From Sclerotinia nivalis (Eukaryota > Ascomycota > Leotiomycetes > Helotiales > Sclerotiniaceae), in the NCBI GenBank assembly GCA_029531795.1, contig JAPEIS010000003.1, positions 2,790,001 to 2,854,000 on the forward strand: a stretch of DNA of 64,000 nucleotides, given 5' to 3'. The notes beneath the pieces are model-generated. The model saw only the letters and a program-made list of their open reading frames with translations. It made no database searches and had not been told where the DNA came from. How positions within the stretch are numbered: position 1 is the first letter of the stretch; every line of letters begins with the position of its first letter. This document shows, piece by piece, positions 1 through 11,700 of this stretch. The position numbers were made by a program, and so were the translations under genes.

Positions 1-258
1 TACACCACTTAATTTAGGTACAAACCCTCTCTCATCTATATCGATTATATACTGGATAAGCACCTCCTCTTCTAATTTGGTCAAATTATGACCTTTTGGT
101 CGATAATCAACCATATTAGTACAACCTTTAATTCTATCCCTCAAAGTAGATCGAGATATATTATAAAGGTTTGCCACTTTCCGAATTGAGAATTGTGGAT
201 TAAGTTTAATAGCTTCAATAGCTAAGATAATTCGTACTTCTTTAGAATGAGTTTCCAT
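1..258 (-). CDS. Fot1-like transposase, N-terminal part, open frame (partial)
   Basis: The frame starts at the ATG at 256-258 (METHSKEV...) and stays open for 86 codons to the window edge. It matches the N-terminus of the transposase at 44905-46548 almost residue for residue in type: an LAIEAI helix, SIRK(V/A)A(N/K)LYNI(S/P)R(S/T)T as the first helix-turn-helix, then EEEVLIQYI.D.D.RGFP.KL as the start of the second (CENPB/HTH_Psq-like) DNA-binding unit. The DDE catalytic part would lie outside. Unlike the 44.9-kb copy it has no stop in the visible part, so it may be a younger or unmutated copy. Confidence 0.8.
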   Translation of the reverse strand, partial: METHSKEVRIILAIEAIKLNPQFSIRKVANLYNISRSTLRDRIKGCTNMVDYRPKGHNLTKLEEEVLIQYIIDIDERGFVPKLSGV

Positions 259-356
259 AAGTAATTATTGATAAAACGCGTATTGAAGTGGAAGAGTTGG
301 AAATGGCCAAAAAGTGGGCGGACTAGTGATATGGGCGGACTGCTGATAAACCACGT
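1..356 (-). mobile_element. Fot1/pogo-like DNA transposon, 5' end (runs off window)
   Basis: This is the start of a Tc1/mariner-type (Fot1/Flipper group) element read on the minus strand. The terminal inverted repeat begins at 356 (ACGTGGTTTATCA...) next to TA at 357-358, the expected target dinucleotide. It contains two tandem copies of a module ending in AGTCCGCCCA. The flank from 357 resumes the gag frame of a Gypsy element, so the transposon landed inside that element. A complete relative with the same ACGTGGTTTATCA terminus is at 44795-46646. The rest lies to the left of the window. Confidence 0.85.
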
Positions 357-452
357 TAGTCGAATTTGTGTAGCAGCGGGTCCAGTTAATCTTCCAGTTA
401 CATAAATCAGGCGGGAATGTGGGGAAGTAAAGCAATCGGAATTGGTATGTAT

Positions 453-1551
453 GATTGATTGATTGATGATTGATTGATTGATTGATTTAACGTCCACACT
501 GAGTCTAAGACTATCTAGGACGGCTAGGGGCTCTATGAGCTCCTAGTTGATGCTATGGGGAGTTGTATGCTAGCTAACATACAGTTTGTATAGTTTGGGT
601 TTCTTTTCAACCCTTGAAATGTTGATTGAGGGCAAGTGAAAACTAATACTGGGGAACAAAGCCCGATATCTTCATCCTCTAAGACCTTTCCTTCCTCGCT
701 CTCCCCCTACCCCTTGCTAATTAAAGCATCCCACTGATATAATCTTCTTCTTCGACCCAATCTGCTATTCCGACACCACTTCCCACAAAGGTCAAGAGTC
801 ATCTCCGTCAAGATTACCTCCAGCACAGCAAAAGGGTCCTCATACTAATGAAAAGCAACTGGAAGGCACCACTCTCCTCAGCTCGAACTCATTCATTAGC
901 TCCTTTGCATGCCTTCCTAGGTGTGATGATCTCCAGCTTTGTTTGAATGTAAATAATCGAAACCGCCGAATGGAATATCGGTCATTTGAATGTAATGATA
1001 GTGGGGCGTGGCCCTAACCCTACCCACACACGCACAAAAAATATTTTCGTAAAATCGAGGAAAAGGCGTAATATCGTATCGATGCCCAGAGCATAGCATT
1101 AGTTGATAGATGATGGTATTCTCTGTTTCGTGATAATCGTAGTGTTAAAATGAATGTGTTTTCGATAATCGATTGTCGAAAAAAGGTATAAAATGCGAAT
1201 AAAACAGTAGCAAATTCCGTATCGAAAAGACCCTTCTGGAATAGAAGGGACTTACTAGGCGTATCATACCTCGTATTGAGGTAATAGTCGATGGCAGATG
1301 TTGAATCTAACCAGGGCTTCTGTAGCCATCGTCCGTATTTTGGGTTGATGTTCGTTCATCCTTTCGAAGATATTGATGCTGTAAAATCGTAATAACCCCT
1401 CCATCGTGAATATCGTAATCGGGAAACCCTCTCTCTCTCTTCCAATGTATCCGATTCCATCAAATGACTCAATCTTAGCTCTGCAGACTCTCAATAGAGA
1501 GCTGGAGGTTCGTAGAGGGCACCACGTACAGGTGTTGAGTCTTCGCCCTCC
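453..1551 (-). mobile_element. Non-LTR retrotransposon or SINE-like insertion with (GATT)n tail and 13-bp TSD
   Basis: The block is bounded by the identical 13-mer AATTGGTATGTAT at 440-452 and 1552-1564, at the exact point where the host gag frame is interrupted, so these are target-site duplications. Read on the minus strand, the 3' end is a GACGTTAAATC segment followed by an (ATCA/AATC)n tail (453-489), as in many Tad-clade LINE 3' ends. I find no reverse transcriptase, endonuclease or clear A/B box in the 1099 bp. It may be a 5'-truncated LINE 3' UTR or a non-autonomous derivative. Confidence 0.7.
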
Positions 1552-2034
1552 AATTGGTATGTATTTTATTCTGTATTTGATCGACAAATCGATCAAGATC
1601 GATTTTCGTTTTATCAAACGGTGTGGGGTTAGATATTTTTTCATTCAATTGAGATTTCGATAGAACAGGAGCGGCGGCCGGGGTTGTAATGGGTGTTAGG
1701 GGTGAGGAATCGGTTGAAATAGGCAGGGTGATGGGGATGGGATGAAGTTGAATCAGATGGGTAATCAATTCATCGTTCTTCTTCTTCCATCGTATGAATA
1801 CGGTTTTCTCGATTTGTAGATCGAGAGTAAGCTTTTGAATTGCAGATTGCAGATCGGTTATCTCTATTTTTACTCTTATACTATAATTGTAAAGAGAGAT
1901 AAGATAATAATACCAGATTGCGATATCGCTGGCTACAATAGTAGCGAATTCTTCAGGGGAGCCGGGCTAGTTAGGCGAATGCGGACGGGACGATATCGTA
2001 GAAGTGTCGGTACAGATAGGTGGAAGCTATATAG

Positions 2035-2247
2035 TATTACAGAGACAACAGACAGGATAACAGGAATCACTTTTATTAATAAAACGTAGCTCGAAGAGCT
2101 ACGTTTCTATAAAAGGAACGGTTCCTTAAATACATTTATATATAGCGCTAGCCCCGACCGGGGCTAGCCTACACTTATCCGAAGTCCGACTCCTATGGGT
2201 CGGAACCCGAGCGGTCTCCGTATACCATATACGGGGACCCCGTGACA
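2035..2247 (-). repeat. 5' LTR of Gypsy element A (213 bp, U3 version 1)
   Basis: It begins TGTCAC at 2247 and ends GTAATA at 2035 (GTGATA in other copies). Length is 213 bp, the same as the LTRs at 7232, 12641 and 23009. It carries the shared GCTAGCCCCG/CGGGGCTAGC, ACGTAGCTC/GAGCTACGT and AAGGAAC/GTTCCTT hairpins. No TGG primer-binding site follows it; the conserved sequence just inside is CTAT...CCACCTATCTGTACCG. Confidence 0.9.
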
Positions 2248-4883
2248 CCAAACAACAATTCGGAGCGCTTCCCCTGCATTCATCAATCGATCTTACAATT
2301 TGCCTTACACATGATTTAGAAATAACTTTGAATTCAGATTCTAAAGCTACCTTATTAACTATAGATATCAAAGGTACTTTTGATACTATTCTCCCAGGAC
2401 ATTTGGTTCGCCGACTCAGGGAACAAAAATAGCTTGATAACCTAATTCGATAAATACAATCGTTCTCTACAAATCGATCAATTCGTATTCGGTTTGATAA
2501 CGAAACAAAGCCCAATACTAGTATTGAATGCAATTTGCCATAAGACTCCCCAATTTCACCTATCCTTTTTATGCTTTATATAGCTCCTTTGTTTTGATTA
2601 GACAACTCTACTCGAAGATTTGGATATACAAACGATATTGCACTAATAACTTTTTCTTCAAGCTTACAATTTAATTGTGATCAACTACAATCCGAAATGC
2701 TGAAGGCTTTGGATTGGGGCAAATCTGAAGGGATCACTTTCAATCCTATAAAGTCTGAATTGATACATTTCTTCAGAAGCTCCAGGAAAGATATCGAAAG
2801 CCCTACTATTCATACAGAAAATCTTTTAATAATAGAGAAACCAGGTCCATTAAAATGGTTAGGGGTTTACTTCGATAGAGAATTGAATTTCAAACTTCAT
2901 ATCTAAATCCTTTCAACTAAAACTCTTACTATTACAAATGCACTGCATTCGCTTGAAAGAACAATTCGAAGCATCCCATCAATTTTGCTTCAAAGAGCAA
3001 TTACAGTCTATATTCTAAAGAAATGTTACTTTGCAATCGAAACCTAATGGTCTGGTCGAACTAGGAAACGAGGCCTAAACTTCACAATCTCGAATCAAGT
3101 GGATAGACATTTGAAGCTTTTGAATAAAATTGTACTAACTAATGCTTGAGCAATTCTTTCTGTATTCTATACAACTAATACTGCTGCTCTATACAAAGAA
3201 TCAAATCTGATACCTTCTGAGATTGAACTAAATTTGATATCCCAGAGCTTCGTTGCCTGAACAGCTCGGCTAGATCCTAAATATCCCCTTCGAATTCGAA
3301 CCAAAAATATCCTAGTTAAAGCTGAGGCTAGAATTGCTGAATCAAGGTTCTCAAGAATTATCCTAGCTCTTCCAAAAGCTGAATATATCAATTCAATTGC
3401 TCTTTTTTTTTGAAGGAACAAAAAACTATGTATTATCACAGAAACCCGGATCGGTAGTCCTTTCGATCGTTCGAAGGAACGAGCAGCTAAGGATTTCGAA
3501 AGATTTATATCTACGATTCCAAAAAGTGATTTGCAAGTCTTCTCCGATGATTCGAAAAGCGAAACTCTGGATAGTGTTACAAAAGATGAATCAATGATTT
3601 ATCAATACAATCTGCAAATGAATCGATAGGTTTTTTCATTAGATTGTAATGCTGAAGTCTTCGATGTCGAAGCAGTTGCAGTTTTGAAAGGTGCTCAAAC
3701 AGCAATACAGTTATCCTCAACTAGATTTGCTACAGACCTCTAGATTTTCTTGGATAATCTAAAAGTTGCTATACAATTAGGTTTTCATTCCACTAGATCC
3801 TCTCAATCTGTATTTGAAGAATTCTGCGAATTAACTACAGTTTGGCCTTTCAGGCCCCGCTTACCACATACTCGCCCTGGCTCAATTCGAATTCGATGGA
3901 TTCCTGGACACCTAGATATCCCCGGAAACAAAGCAACAAACAAAACAGCTAAAAAAGGAACAGCATTCCCATCCCCATCTGATCCTATCTGCACTCTCGC
4001 CTCCTTGAAAAGAATCGCTAAAACGAATGCCAAATCAACAAGAGCTAAATTATAGACAACTATAGCATCACAAAGCTACAATGATCTTTTTATAACTTAT
4101 AACAACAAATCGATTATACTTTCTTTTGATCGAACGATACTAGGATATATCCTAGCAGCCAGATCTCAACACAGCGATTTCGCAGCGTATCACGATCGCT
4201 TCAATTACGAAGATGCTTATATGCTATGCTCATATAGGAAAAGAAAATCCACTCTTCATTTTTACTTTTGTAAAATTGGAAATGCTCAAAAAACCCTTTC
4301 AAAGTTACCATCATCTGAAGCCATCCCCTATCTTTTGGAAAGCATAGAAGGAACAGCGAAACTAGCAATTTGACTCAAATCTACAAGGTTCTATCAGAAT
4401 ATATATCCTCGATTCCCTATACAATTTATTGATTGAAGGATTGCTTTAATTTTAATTTTAATTTTTTTTGATTTTATGCTATTTTTGGATTTTCTTTGTA
4501 TAAGGCGTTGGGTTTTGGTTCGGAAAGATTGAGTTTGTATAAACTTTAAAAAAAAAAAAAAAAAAAAAATCTTTATATTAACAAAATCATATTAAAAAAA
4601 GCTCGATTGCGACGACGAAGGAGAGGAGATCAGGAATCGAGGGATCTAACTGTATTGTGGAGGACAGCTGAAATATTTACCCAAGGGATTAACTCAATAC
4701 GCAACGGCAATCATGTAAACCCTGCTGAAGCATTTAGCATATATAATACTAGTAAATTTAGATTAGCTAGTTAGAAACCCAGGGGCCTTCCTCCCCTGGC
4801 GTCCTTTGTCCCAATTGGGAATTTGAGGCCTGTGCTTCGCACAGAGCCTCGGACGAAAAATATCACACACACACACACACTAC
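2248..4883 (+). pseudogene. Tad-like LINE, RT and RNase H remnant with 3' UTR
   Basis: Broken plus-strand frames give a non-LTR reverse transcriptase: TIDIKGTFDTILPGHLVRRLRE (fingers/palm motif), the ...PISPILFMLYIAPLF block, then GYTNDIAL where YADD is expected (both changes are G-to-A type), and a thumb segment LDWGKSEGITF.P.KSELIHF. Around 3750-4055 a C-terminal RNase H follows, with IRIRWIPGHLDIPGNKATNKTAKKG. Stops and frameshifts occur throughout. A poly-A stretch is at 4549-4569. The 3' UTR holds a perfect CTGTGC/GCACAG hairpin (about 4830-4850) and ends in (CA)n at 4863-4882. The 5' end is cut by element A. Confidence 0.8.
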
Positions 4884-4966
4884 GACCACCTTATACTAAT
4901 TCGATCAAATCATAACGTGTATTCACACGATCGGTTACTGTAAGATCCGTGATCGTAACACCCGAT
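4884..4966. other. Unassigned junction between LINE tail and Gypsy X integrase
   Basis: On the minus strand the integrase of element X reads up to the ISDR motif at about 4967, then changes abruptly into TGTTACGATCACGG..., which looks like the beginning of an LTR (TGTTAC is also how the X LTR starts). The 80 bp cannot be assigned to either neighbour with confidence. Confidence 0.3.
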
Positions 4967-7231
4967 CGGAAATGATATTGTCCAGAAGTCTATGAAGTGT
5001 ATAGATGCGGTTGATAAAAGCATCGATTAGCTTTTCTGTTGTTAGTGTATGTGTACCGATGAAATATCTCATTTTGGTTAGTTTGCAGATTACCATCAAG
5101 ATATGTTTATAGATAGAATTATAACGAATGTAATCCGGGAACAATGTAATATAATCGATTGAGATATCAGACCATATACAAAAAAGAACAGGCAATAGTT
5201 TCAAAAATCCAGAAAACGCCGATTTGGACGATTTGGTGTGAGTACAAAGTTTGTAGGCCTTTATGTAAAATGCGATCTTCAAATGCATGTTAGGCCACTA
5301 GTATATACAAAAAACAAGATCGATCGTTTTAATTTGATCAGGATAACCGGCAAAATTAGAAGAATAAATTTGATAGATAATTTAGAGTTTGAGCTTATCG
5401 TTTGATAAAATTTAAATCTTATCCCGGTAATAAATTCTATTATTTTGGATCGAACAATTTTGTATAACGATTTGGAGGGTTTTACAATGCTCTTTTGACC
5501 ATTTAGTTATCGATGGGTTGTTAAGAACAGAGATAAGTTGATTTGTGATATCGGATTTAGTATATGCTGCATCGATTAAGGTATCAATTGGTTGATTATA
5601 AAATGATACTATTATCTCCACTAATACCAAATTGATATATCTAATCAAATTCTTATAAAGGTCGTTGTCAAAACAGCCCTAAAGAAGGACAATGTATTTT
5701 CGATTCTTTAGATACTTATCATTTAGATTAAAGCGATACGGTCGATTTTTGTGTTTTCTATTTAATATATTTGATCGAATAGCTTTGTTTCCTGATTGAT
5801 AGACTATACAGAAATTATATTGAGATAGAAATTCAGATTATCGCATTTACTATTGATTGAGAGCTTTTGTAGTCATAAAATATTCGAGGTTCTTGTGATC
5901 AATGAGAATCTCGAACTTCTCTTGTAAGCCTTAGAGCTTTGGGTACCATTTTTCTATTGTTTTGATAATAGCGAGTAATTCTTTATCGTAAATCTTATAA
6001 TTGTATTCCGTTGTTGTATACTTAGATAAAAAGTAAACGATTGGATGCAAAACATTATTATCATTGTATTACGAGAGAACTCCTTCTGAAGCCTAATCGG
6101 AAGTGTTGATTTCCAAAACAGTTTTCCGTCTATAATCAAAGTATACCAAAACCGGCGTTATTATGAAAGCTTTTTTTAAAGCATCAAAAGCCTTTGTATA
6201 ATCTGCGGTTCAATCCCATGTAATATTCTTCTGCAAGAGGTCGTTGAGAGAGCGATAAATCTTTGAAAAATCTTTTATAAAACGTCAATAGAAATTGGCG
6301 AAATCGAGAAATCGTTGTAAATCCTTTATACATAAAAGCAATTCCCAAAATATAATAGTTGTGATTTTTTCTTGATCCATTTCGATGTTTTCGATTGTAA
6401 TGATAAGATCTAAATACTTTGTCTTTGTAGTTTCGAATTTGCATTTGTTAATATCAATCTGTAATTCAATATCCATTAACTTTTGAACTATTTAACAGAT
6501 ATACTCTTTATGCTTTATAGAATTATCGAAGTAGATTAGAATGTTATCGAGATATATAGTACAATACTTGTTTAACTCATCGAAAAACATATAATTGATA
6601 TAATATTAAAACAATACAGATATATTGCAAAAACCGAAAGATATAATTAGAGATTCAAAAAGACCAAAACAAGTAATAAATACAGTTTTCTATTCATCCC
6701 TTTCGACGATTCACAATTTGTTGAACGCTGCAATGATATCAAACTTGATATAAATTTTTGTATTGCAAAGAGTATCCAGTGTTTCGCGAATGATAAATAA
6801 TGGATAACGATTCTTTATAATAACATTATTTAGTCCTCGATAATTTTAACAAATGCGGACCCTCCTTTCCGGTTTGGCAGTTAATAACAAAGAAAAGGCG
6901 TATTGCGATCTCGATTCCCGAATGAACTCCTTAAAGAAATTATTATCAAGCCATTTGTATATCATTACCAATTCCATTAGCAATAAAGGACGGTTTTTGA
7001 AATAAGGTAGCTTTTTACTAAGTATCAATTCAATTTTGTAATTCCAGATTCGATGAGGCAGCAATTTATCTGTATAATATAAAAGAAAGACAGGAAGTTT
7101 GTTTTGTAATTATATAGAAAGCCTTTATCGTATTTGATCATCACTAAAAGGAAATTTGTTGGTTAAAAATTTGTCGATATCAGCTTTAGAGATTTTTTGC
7201 AAATAAAACGGCTTGTAATAATCATATATAA
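4957..7231 (-). pseudogene. Gypsy element X, pol part 1: RT, RNase H, N-terminal integrase (RIP-degraded)
   Basis: Reading right to left on one minus-strand frame: a YDYYKPFYLQKISKADIDKFL segment and the RT entrance (6846-7064, ...NFFKEFIRESRSQYA...LLTAKPERRVRIC). The palm motif is YLDN at about 6560 (YLDD expected). The QIDINKCKFETTKTKYLDLII block is at 6285-6476. RNase H lies at about 5880-6140, and the integrase core (SGFLK.LPVLFCIWSDISIDYIT..., then IISDR) at 4960-5288. Many in-frame stops replace W or Q codons. The integrase C-terminus, any chromodomain and the 3' LTR are missing at the LINE junction. At 7231 the frame is interrupted by a TATAA-flanked insertion and resumes at 12859. Confidence 0.8.
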
Positions 7232-7444
7232 TGTCACGGGGTCCCCGTATATGGTATACGGAGACCGCTCGGGTTCCGATCCATAGGAGTCGGACCTCGG
7301 ATAAGTGTAGGCTAGCCCTGGTCGGGGCTAGCGCTATACATAAATGTATTTAAGGAACCGTTCTTTCTATAGAAACATAGCTTTTCGAGTTACGTTTTAT
7401 TAATAAAAGTGATTCCTGTTGTTCTGTTTGTTGTTTTTGTGATA
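7232..7444 (+). repeat. 5' LTR (213 bp, U3 version 1)
   Basis: It runs TGTCAC...GTGATA. The U3 begins with ACGGGG/CCCCGT and CCGTATA/TATACGG inverted repeats, followed by the long GTGTAG-GCTAGCCCTG hairpin (one arm mutated by a C-to-T change) and the AAGGAAC and ACATAGC hairpins. The last two have lost some pairing through transitions. Confidence 0.92.
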
Positions 7445-7482
7445 CTATGTAGTTTTTATTTATCTGTACTAACACTTCTATA

Positions 7483-8757
7483 ATATCGTCCCGTCTGTAC
7501 CCGTTTAGCCAGTCCAACTCCCTTGAAGAATTCGCTACTATTGTAATTAGCGATATTGCAATCTGGTATTATTATTTTATCTCTTTTTATGATTATAATA
7601 TAAGAATGGAAATAGAGGTAATCGATTTGTAATCTATAGTTCAAAAGTTTACTTTCGATTTGCAAATCGAGAAAACCATATTTATATAATGGAAGGAGGA
7701 GAACGATAAATTGATTGCCTATCTAACTCAACTTCATCCTGTCTCTGTCGTTCTGTTTGTTTCAACTGACTCCTCGTTTTTGACATTTGTTACGATCCCG
7801 GCTACCGTTTCTGTTTTATCGAAGTTTTAATTGAATGAGAAGGTATCTGATCCTGTATCGTTTGATAAAACGAAAATCGATCTTGATCGATTTATCGATC
7901 AAATACAGAATAAAATGTATACCAATTCCAATCGTTTTACTTCCCCACATTCCCGTTTGACTTATATAACTGGAAGATTAACTGGATTTGCTGTTGTACA
8001 AATTCGATTATATAATATCAAAGAGCAATTTGTTAAACTTATTGATTATAAAAATTTATTGTAAATACTAAAAAGAGCTTATAGAAATCAAAACAAGCAA
8101 ATCAAGGCCCGAAAACTTTTGATCAATTTAAAACAAAGGAACCAATCGTTTTATATCTTCTATATTGAATTCCAGAGACTAATATTGAAAGTTGGGATGG
8201 TCGACAACAATAGTACCCTGATTATCCTGTTAGAATAAACTTTGTTGAGCAAACTGAAAAACCAGATTATTATTGTTGAATTATTTACAAATAGCACCAA
8301 TGCATTCGCCGCTTTCGTACAGACATTGGAGAATCGCCGTTTGTATTTGATAGAACCGATTAATTCCAATTGCAACCCAATCGTCCTATCGCCTTGTATT
8401 ACAATTCAAAACCTGAATCCTATTAACCGTACCCCTGCTCCGTTCCCGAATGCTATTACCCGATCTGCTACTCCTGTTACAACTATACCTACTGAAAACC
8501 CAATGGATTTCAATTCCCAAAGATATACTAATAGATACAAACAAAAGGAATGCTTCCGTTATAAATCGATCGATCATTGTATGAAAGATTGCTTATTCCC
8601 AGATAATCGTCCTGTGTAAGTTAAAGCTAACCTTACTAGTCCTGCCCCGCTATCCCCTATTCCGTTTTCCGTCTAGATTCAATTGTATACTATATCACTG
8701 TACAATCTGTCCCCTCCCGGCTCCCCGAATTCGGGAAACGAAGCCCGCCTGGTATAA
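7483..8757 (+). pseudogene. Chromovirus gag (degenerate)
   Basis: This is the gag frame, equivalent to the 424-codon gag at 17117-18391. The initiator is ATA instead of ATG. It contains TPF/VSFDKTKIDLDRFIDQIQNKM, a TSPHSRLTYITGRLTG segment and a C-terminal CCHC knuckle now reading KECFRYKSIDHCMKDCLF, where the second Cys is Tyr. In-frame stops include TAA at 8062-8064 where the other copy has CAA, but it keeps CAG at 8173-8175 where the other copy has TAG. It ends with TAA at 8755-8757. Confidence 0.8.
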
Positions 8758-11700
8758 ATCGTTGTCAAACGAAAGCTCTGCGTATACTACATTTATCCGC
8801 CGTCGCAATTCAAGACTTATCTTTCGCTGAAGAAACAAACAATCGAACAAATCTAATGATATTGTCTATTACTGTCCTATTGACACCTAATCAATTCTAT
8901 CCCATTTACGTTATAATGGATAACAGATATAAAGGATATACTTTTGCAAACCGAAGTTGAATAGAAGCTATCAAACTCCCAATATATAAATTACCTATCC
9001 CGTTCGAAGTCATTAGATTCGATAGAAAAATACTGTTCGAAAACCGAATGGATCGTTACATTCTAGCCGATCTACAAATCAACGATCACTATAAGAAAAG
9101 ATCGAAAATCTATATTACTAAATTAGCTCATTATTCAATTATCTTAGAATTAGCCTAGCTAAAAAAGCACAATCCCTATATCAGATTCGTATCCAATACT
9201 TTTCGTTTCGATAACGAATTCTACTAAAAGTTCTATAATACATCTATATAATTATCGAGTATCCAAACTCTATCCGATATCCCTATCAAAGTTCATCCTG
9301 TTTATCTACCATTTCATTCTGAAGCATTAAAGAAAAAAGATATAACAAACGTTTCAATCCGAATTTACTCGATATACATTTGTTAAGGTTATAAGATATT
9401 CCAAACTAATATCGATTTGATAAACCGAATCCTGAAGAAAAAAGAAGATCCTACTCCCGAAGATTTGTTTACTGAATTTCATTCGTGGATCAATATATTT
9501 TCTCCATATAACATTGACAAATTACCTTCGCATCGCCCATACGATTATAATATCCGATTGCAAGATGGGGCTAAGCTACTGTTTGAAGCTCTGTATTCAA
9601 TATCTCGGGACGAATTGAAAGCTTTACAAAAATGGTTAAGGGAAAACCTAGCAAAAGGATTCATCCGACTGAGTTCCTTTGCTTTCGCTTCGTCTGTTTT
9701 ATTTGTTAAGAAACCTAGTGGTGGTTTTCGATTCTGTGTAGACTATCGTACATTGAATAATCTATCTATGAAAAACCGATACCCGTTGCTTTTAATCAAA
9801 GAGTCCTTGAATAACCTGAAAGGGATGAAGTATTTTACAAAAATAGATATCATCTCGGCTTTCAATAATATCCGAATCAAGGAAGGATAAGAATACCTAA
9901 CTACATTCCGTACCCGATTTGGTTTGTTCAAAACCTTAATCATATCGTTCGGGCTGACCGAAGCCCCAACAACGTTTCAATGATTTATCAACGATACTCT
10001 AAAAGAATACTTGGATATATTCTGCATTGTTTATTTAGATGATATTCTGATTTATAACAAGATCTGTTTTGAATATATAAAGTATATACAAAAGGTATTA
10101 AACGTTTTATAGAAAGCCGGATTGTATACCAATCTGTCGAAATACGAATTCCTGAAATCTGAAACGAAATTCTTGGGTCTAATTGTAGACTGAAAGGGGA
10201 TCCGAATGAACCCAGCCAAGATTAAGACGATAATTGATTGGAAAACGCTGAAAAACCTAATGGATGTATAAATATTTATAAGATTTAGCAATTTCTATCG
10301 ATGCTTTATTTGTGATTTCTTCTCGATCATTTATTTGATGGTAAACCTGATTAAGAAGGATATAGCTTTCCAATAGGATCCTAATTGTAAGAAATCGTTT
10401 TCGAATCTGAAAGTTGTATTTATAATGGTATCTATATTAATCTCTTCGATTGAAAGAAGAATATAATCCTAAAGACAAATATATCGGATTATATATCTAC
10501 TGAAGTCCTTTTCTAATACAATAACAATAAGATTCTGAAATTTGTTATATATTTCTTAAAGAAGTATTCGATTGCAAAATATAACTACGAGATTTATAAT
10601 AAAGAATTACTAGCAATTATTCATTGTTTCGAAAAATAGCGATTCGAATTAGAAAACACCTTTTCTTCGATCAAAGTTATCACGGATTATAAGAATCTGA
10701 AGTACTTTACAATAACAAAGCTATTGAATTGTTGTCAAACTTATTGATCTGAATTTCTATTCTATTTCAATTTCAAGATTACATACCATCCCAGAAAGCA
10801 AAGAACAAAACCCGATACTTTGATCAGGAGATCAGAGGATTTGTTTAAAGAAAAGGATGAACACCTTTTTTATCAAAATCAAACTGTTTTGAAAACCGAA
10901 AATCTAGATACAGATCTGTTTCTTATTGTTAAACCAAAGAAGAAAGTCCGTTTCGCGATTACAACCTGTAGTCAAACCCGTACCGATACCCCATCGTCTG
11001 TCCGCAATCCCGAATCATCTATCCGCGAATCTGGATTACCTGTCTGTGAACCTGAACCACCTGCGATACCCGATAACCCAATCCTTATCCAATTGTCTAA
11101 ATCTATACAATTGGAACCCTTTGAAGAACTGAAACCCCTGTTCGCTGAAGCTTATCTGTCCGATCTGTTTCTGCTATCGATCTTAAAGGCTTTAAAAAAG
11201 AATATTGCTAGATATCTGTATATCATATTATCTGAATGTATTGTAAACAATAATCTATTATATTATCGTAAAAAGCTTTATATTTTTAATTACGATCTTT
11301 TGAAAGCAAAGCTTCTTCGAATGATCCACGATTCCCTTATTGTTGGACATTCACACCGTATCTGTATCTTCGAATTGCTTTTCCGAAACTACTATTGGTT
11401 TGGATATTACGATTACGTTTTCCGTTGGGTATACAATTGTTATAGTTGCTATTGAACCGTCTCGAATTGTAAAAGACAAGAAGGAGTCTTACATTCTTTT
11501 CCAATCCTGCAACAAACCTGAAGAGATATCTCAATCGATTTCATTATCCATCTTCCGAAAAGCTTTGGGTACGATGCGATATTTGTTGTAGTCGATCGAT
11601 TAACCAAAATGAAGTATTTCCTGCTTTGTTGAGGAACTTGTAACTCCGAAGAAGTCTTCTGTTTGTTTCTGAAGTATATATAAAAGCTTTACGGTCTACT

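Larger units (their letters stand above)
357..2247 (-). mobile_element. Chromovirus-type Gypsy element A (5' part, minus strand, twice interrupted)
   Basis: The 5' LTR is 2035-2247 and the leader and gag run leftwards. Gag is open from 1996 to 1552, broken by a non-LTR insertion at 453-1551, then resumes at 452-357 with the same residues (SDCFTSPHSRL) that follow this point in the copy at 17117-18391. At 357 it is cut by the Fot1-like transposon. Its initiator ATG has become ATA (1996-1994), but the gag body has few nonsense changes and is GC-richer than the other copies. The remainder, including pol, would lie left of the window. Its right flank at 2248 goes directly into LINE sequence, so A probably inserted into the LINE. 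Confidence 0.8.
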
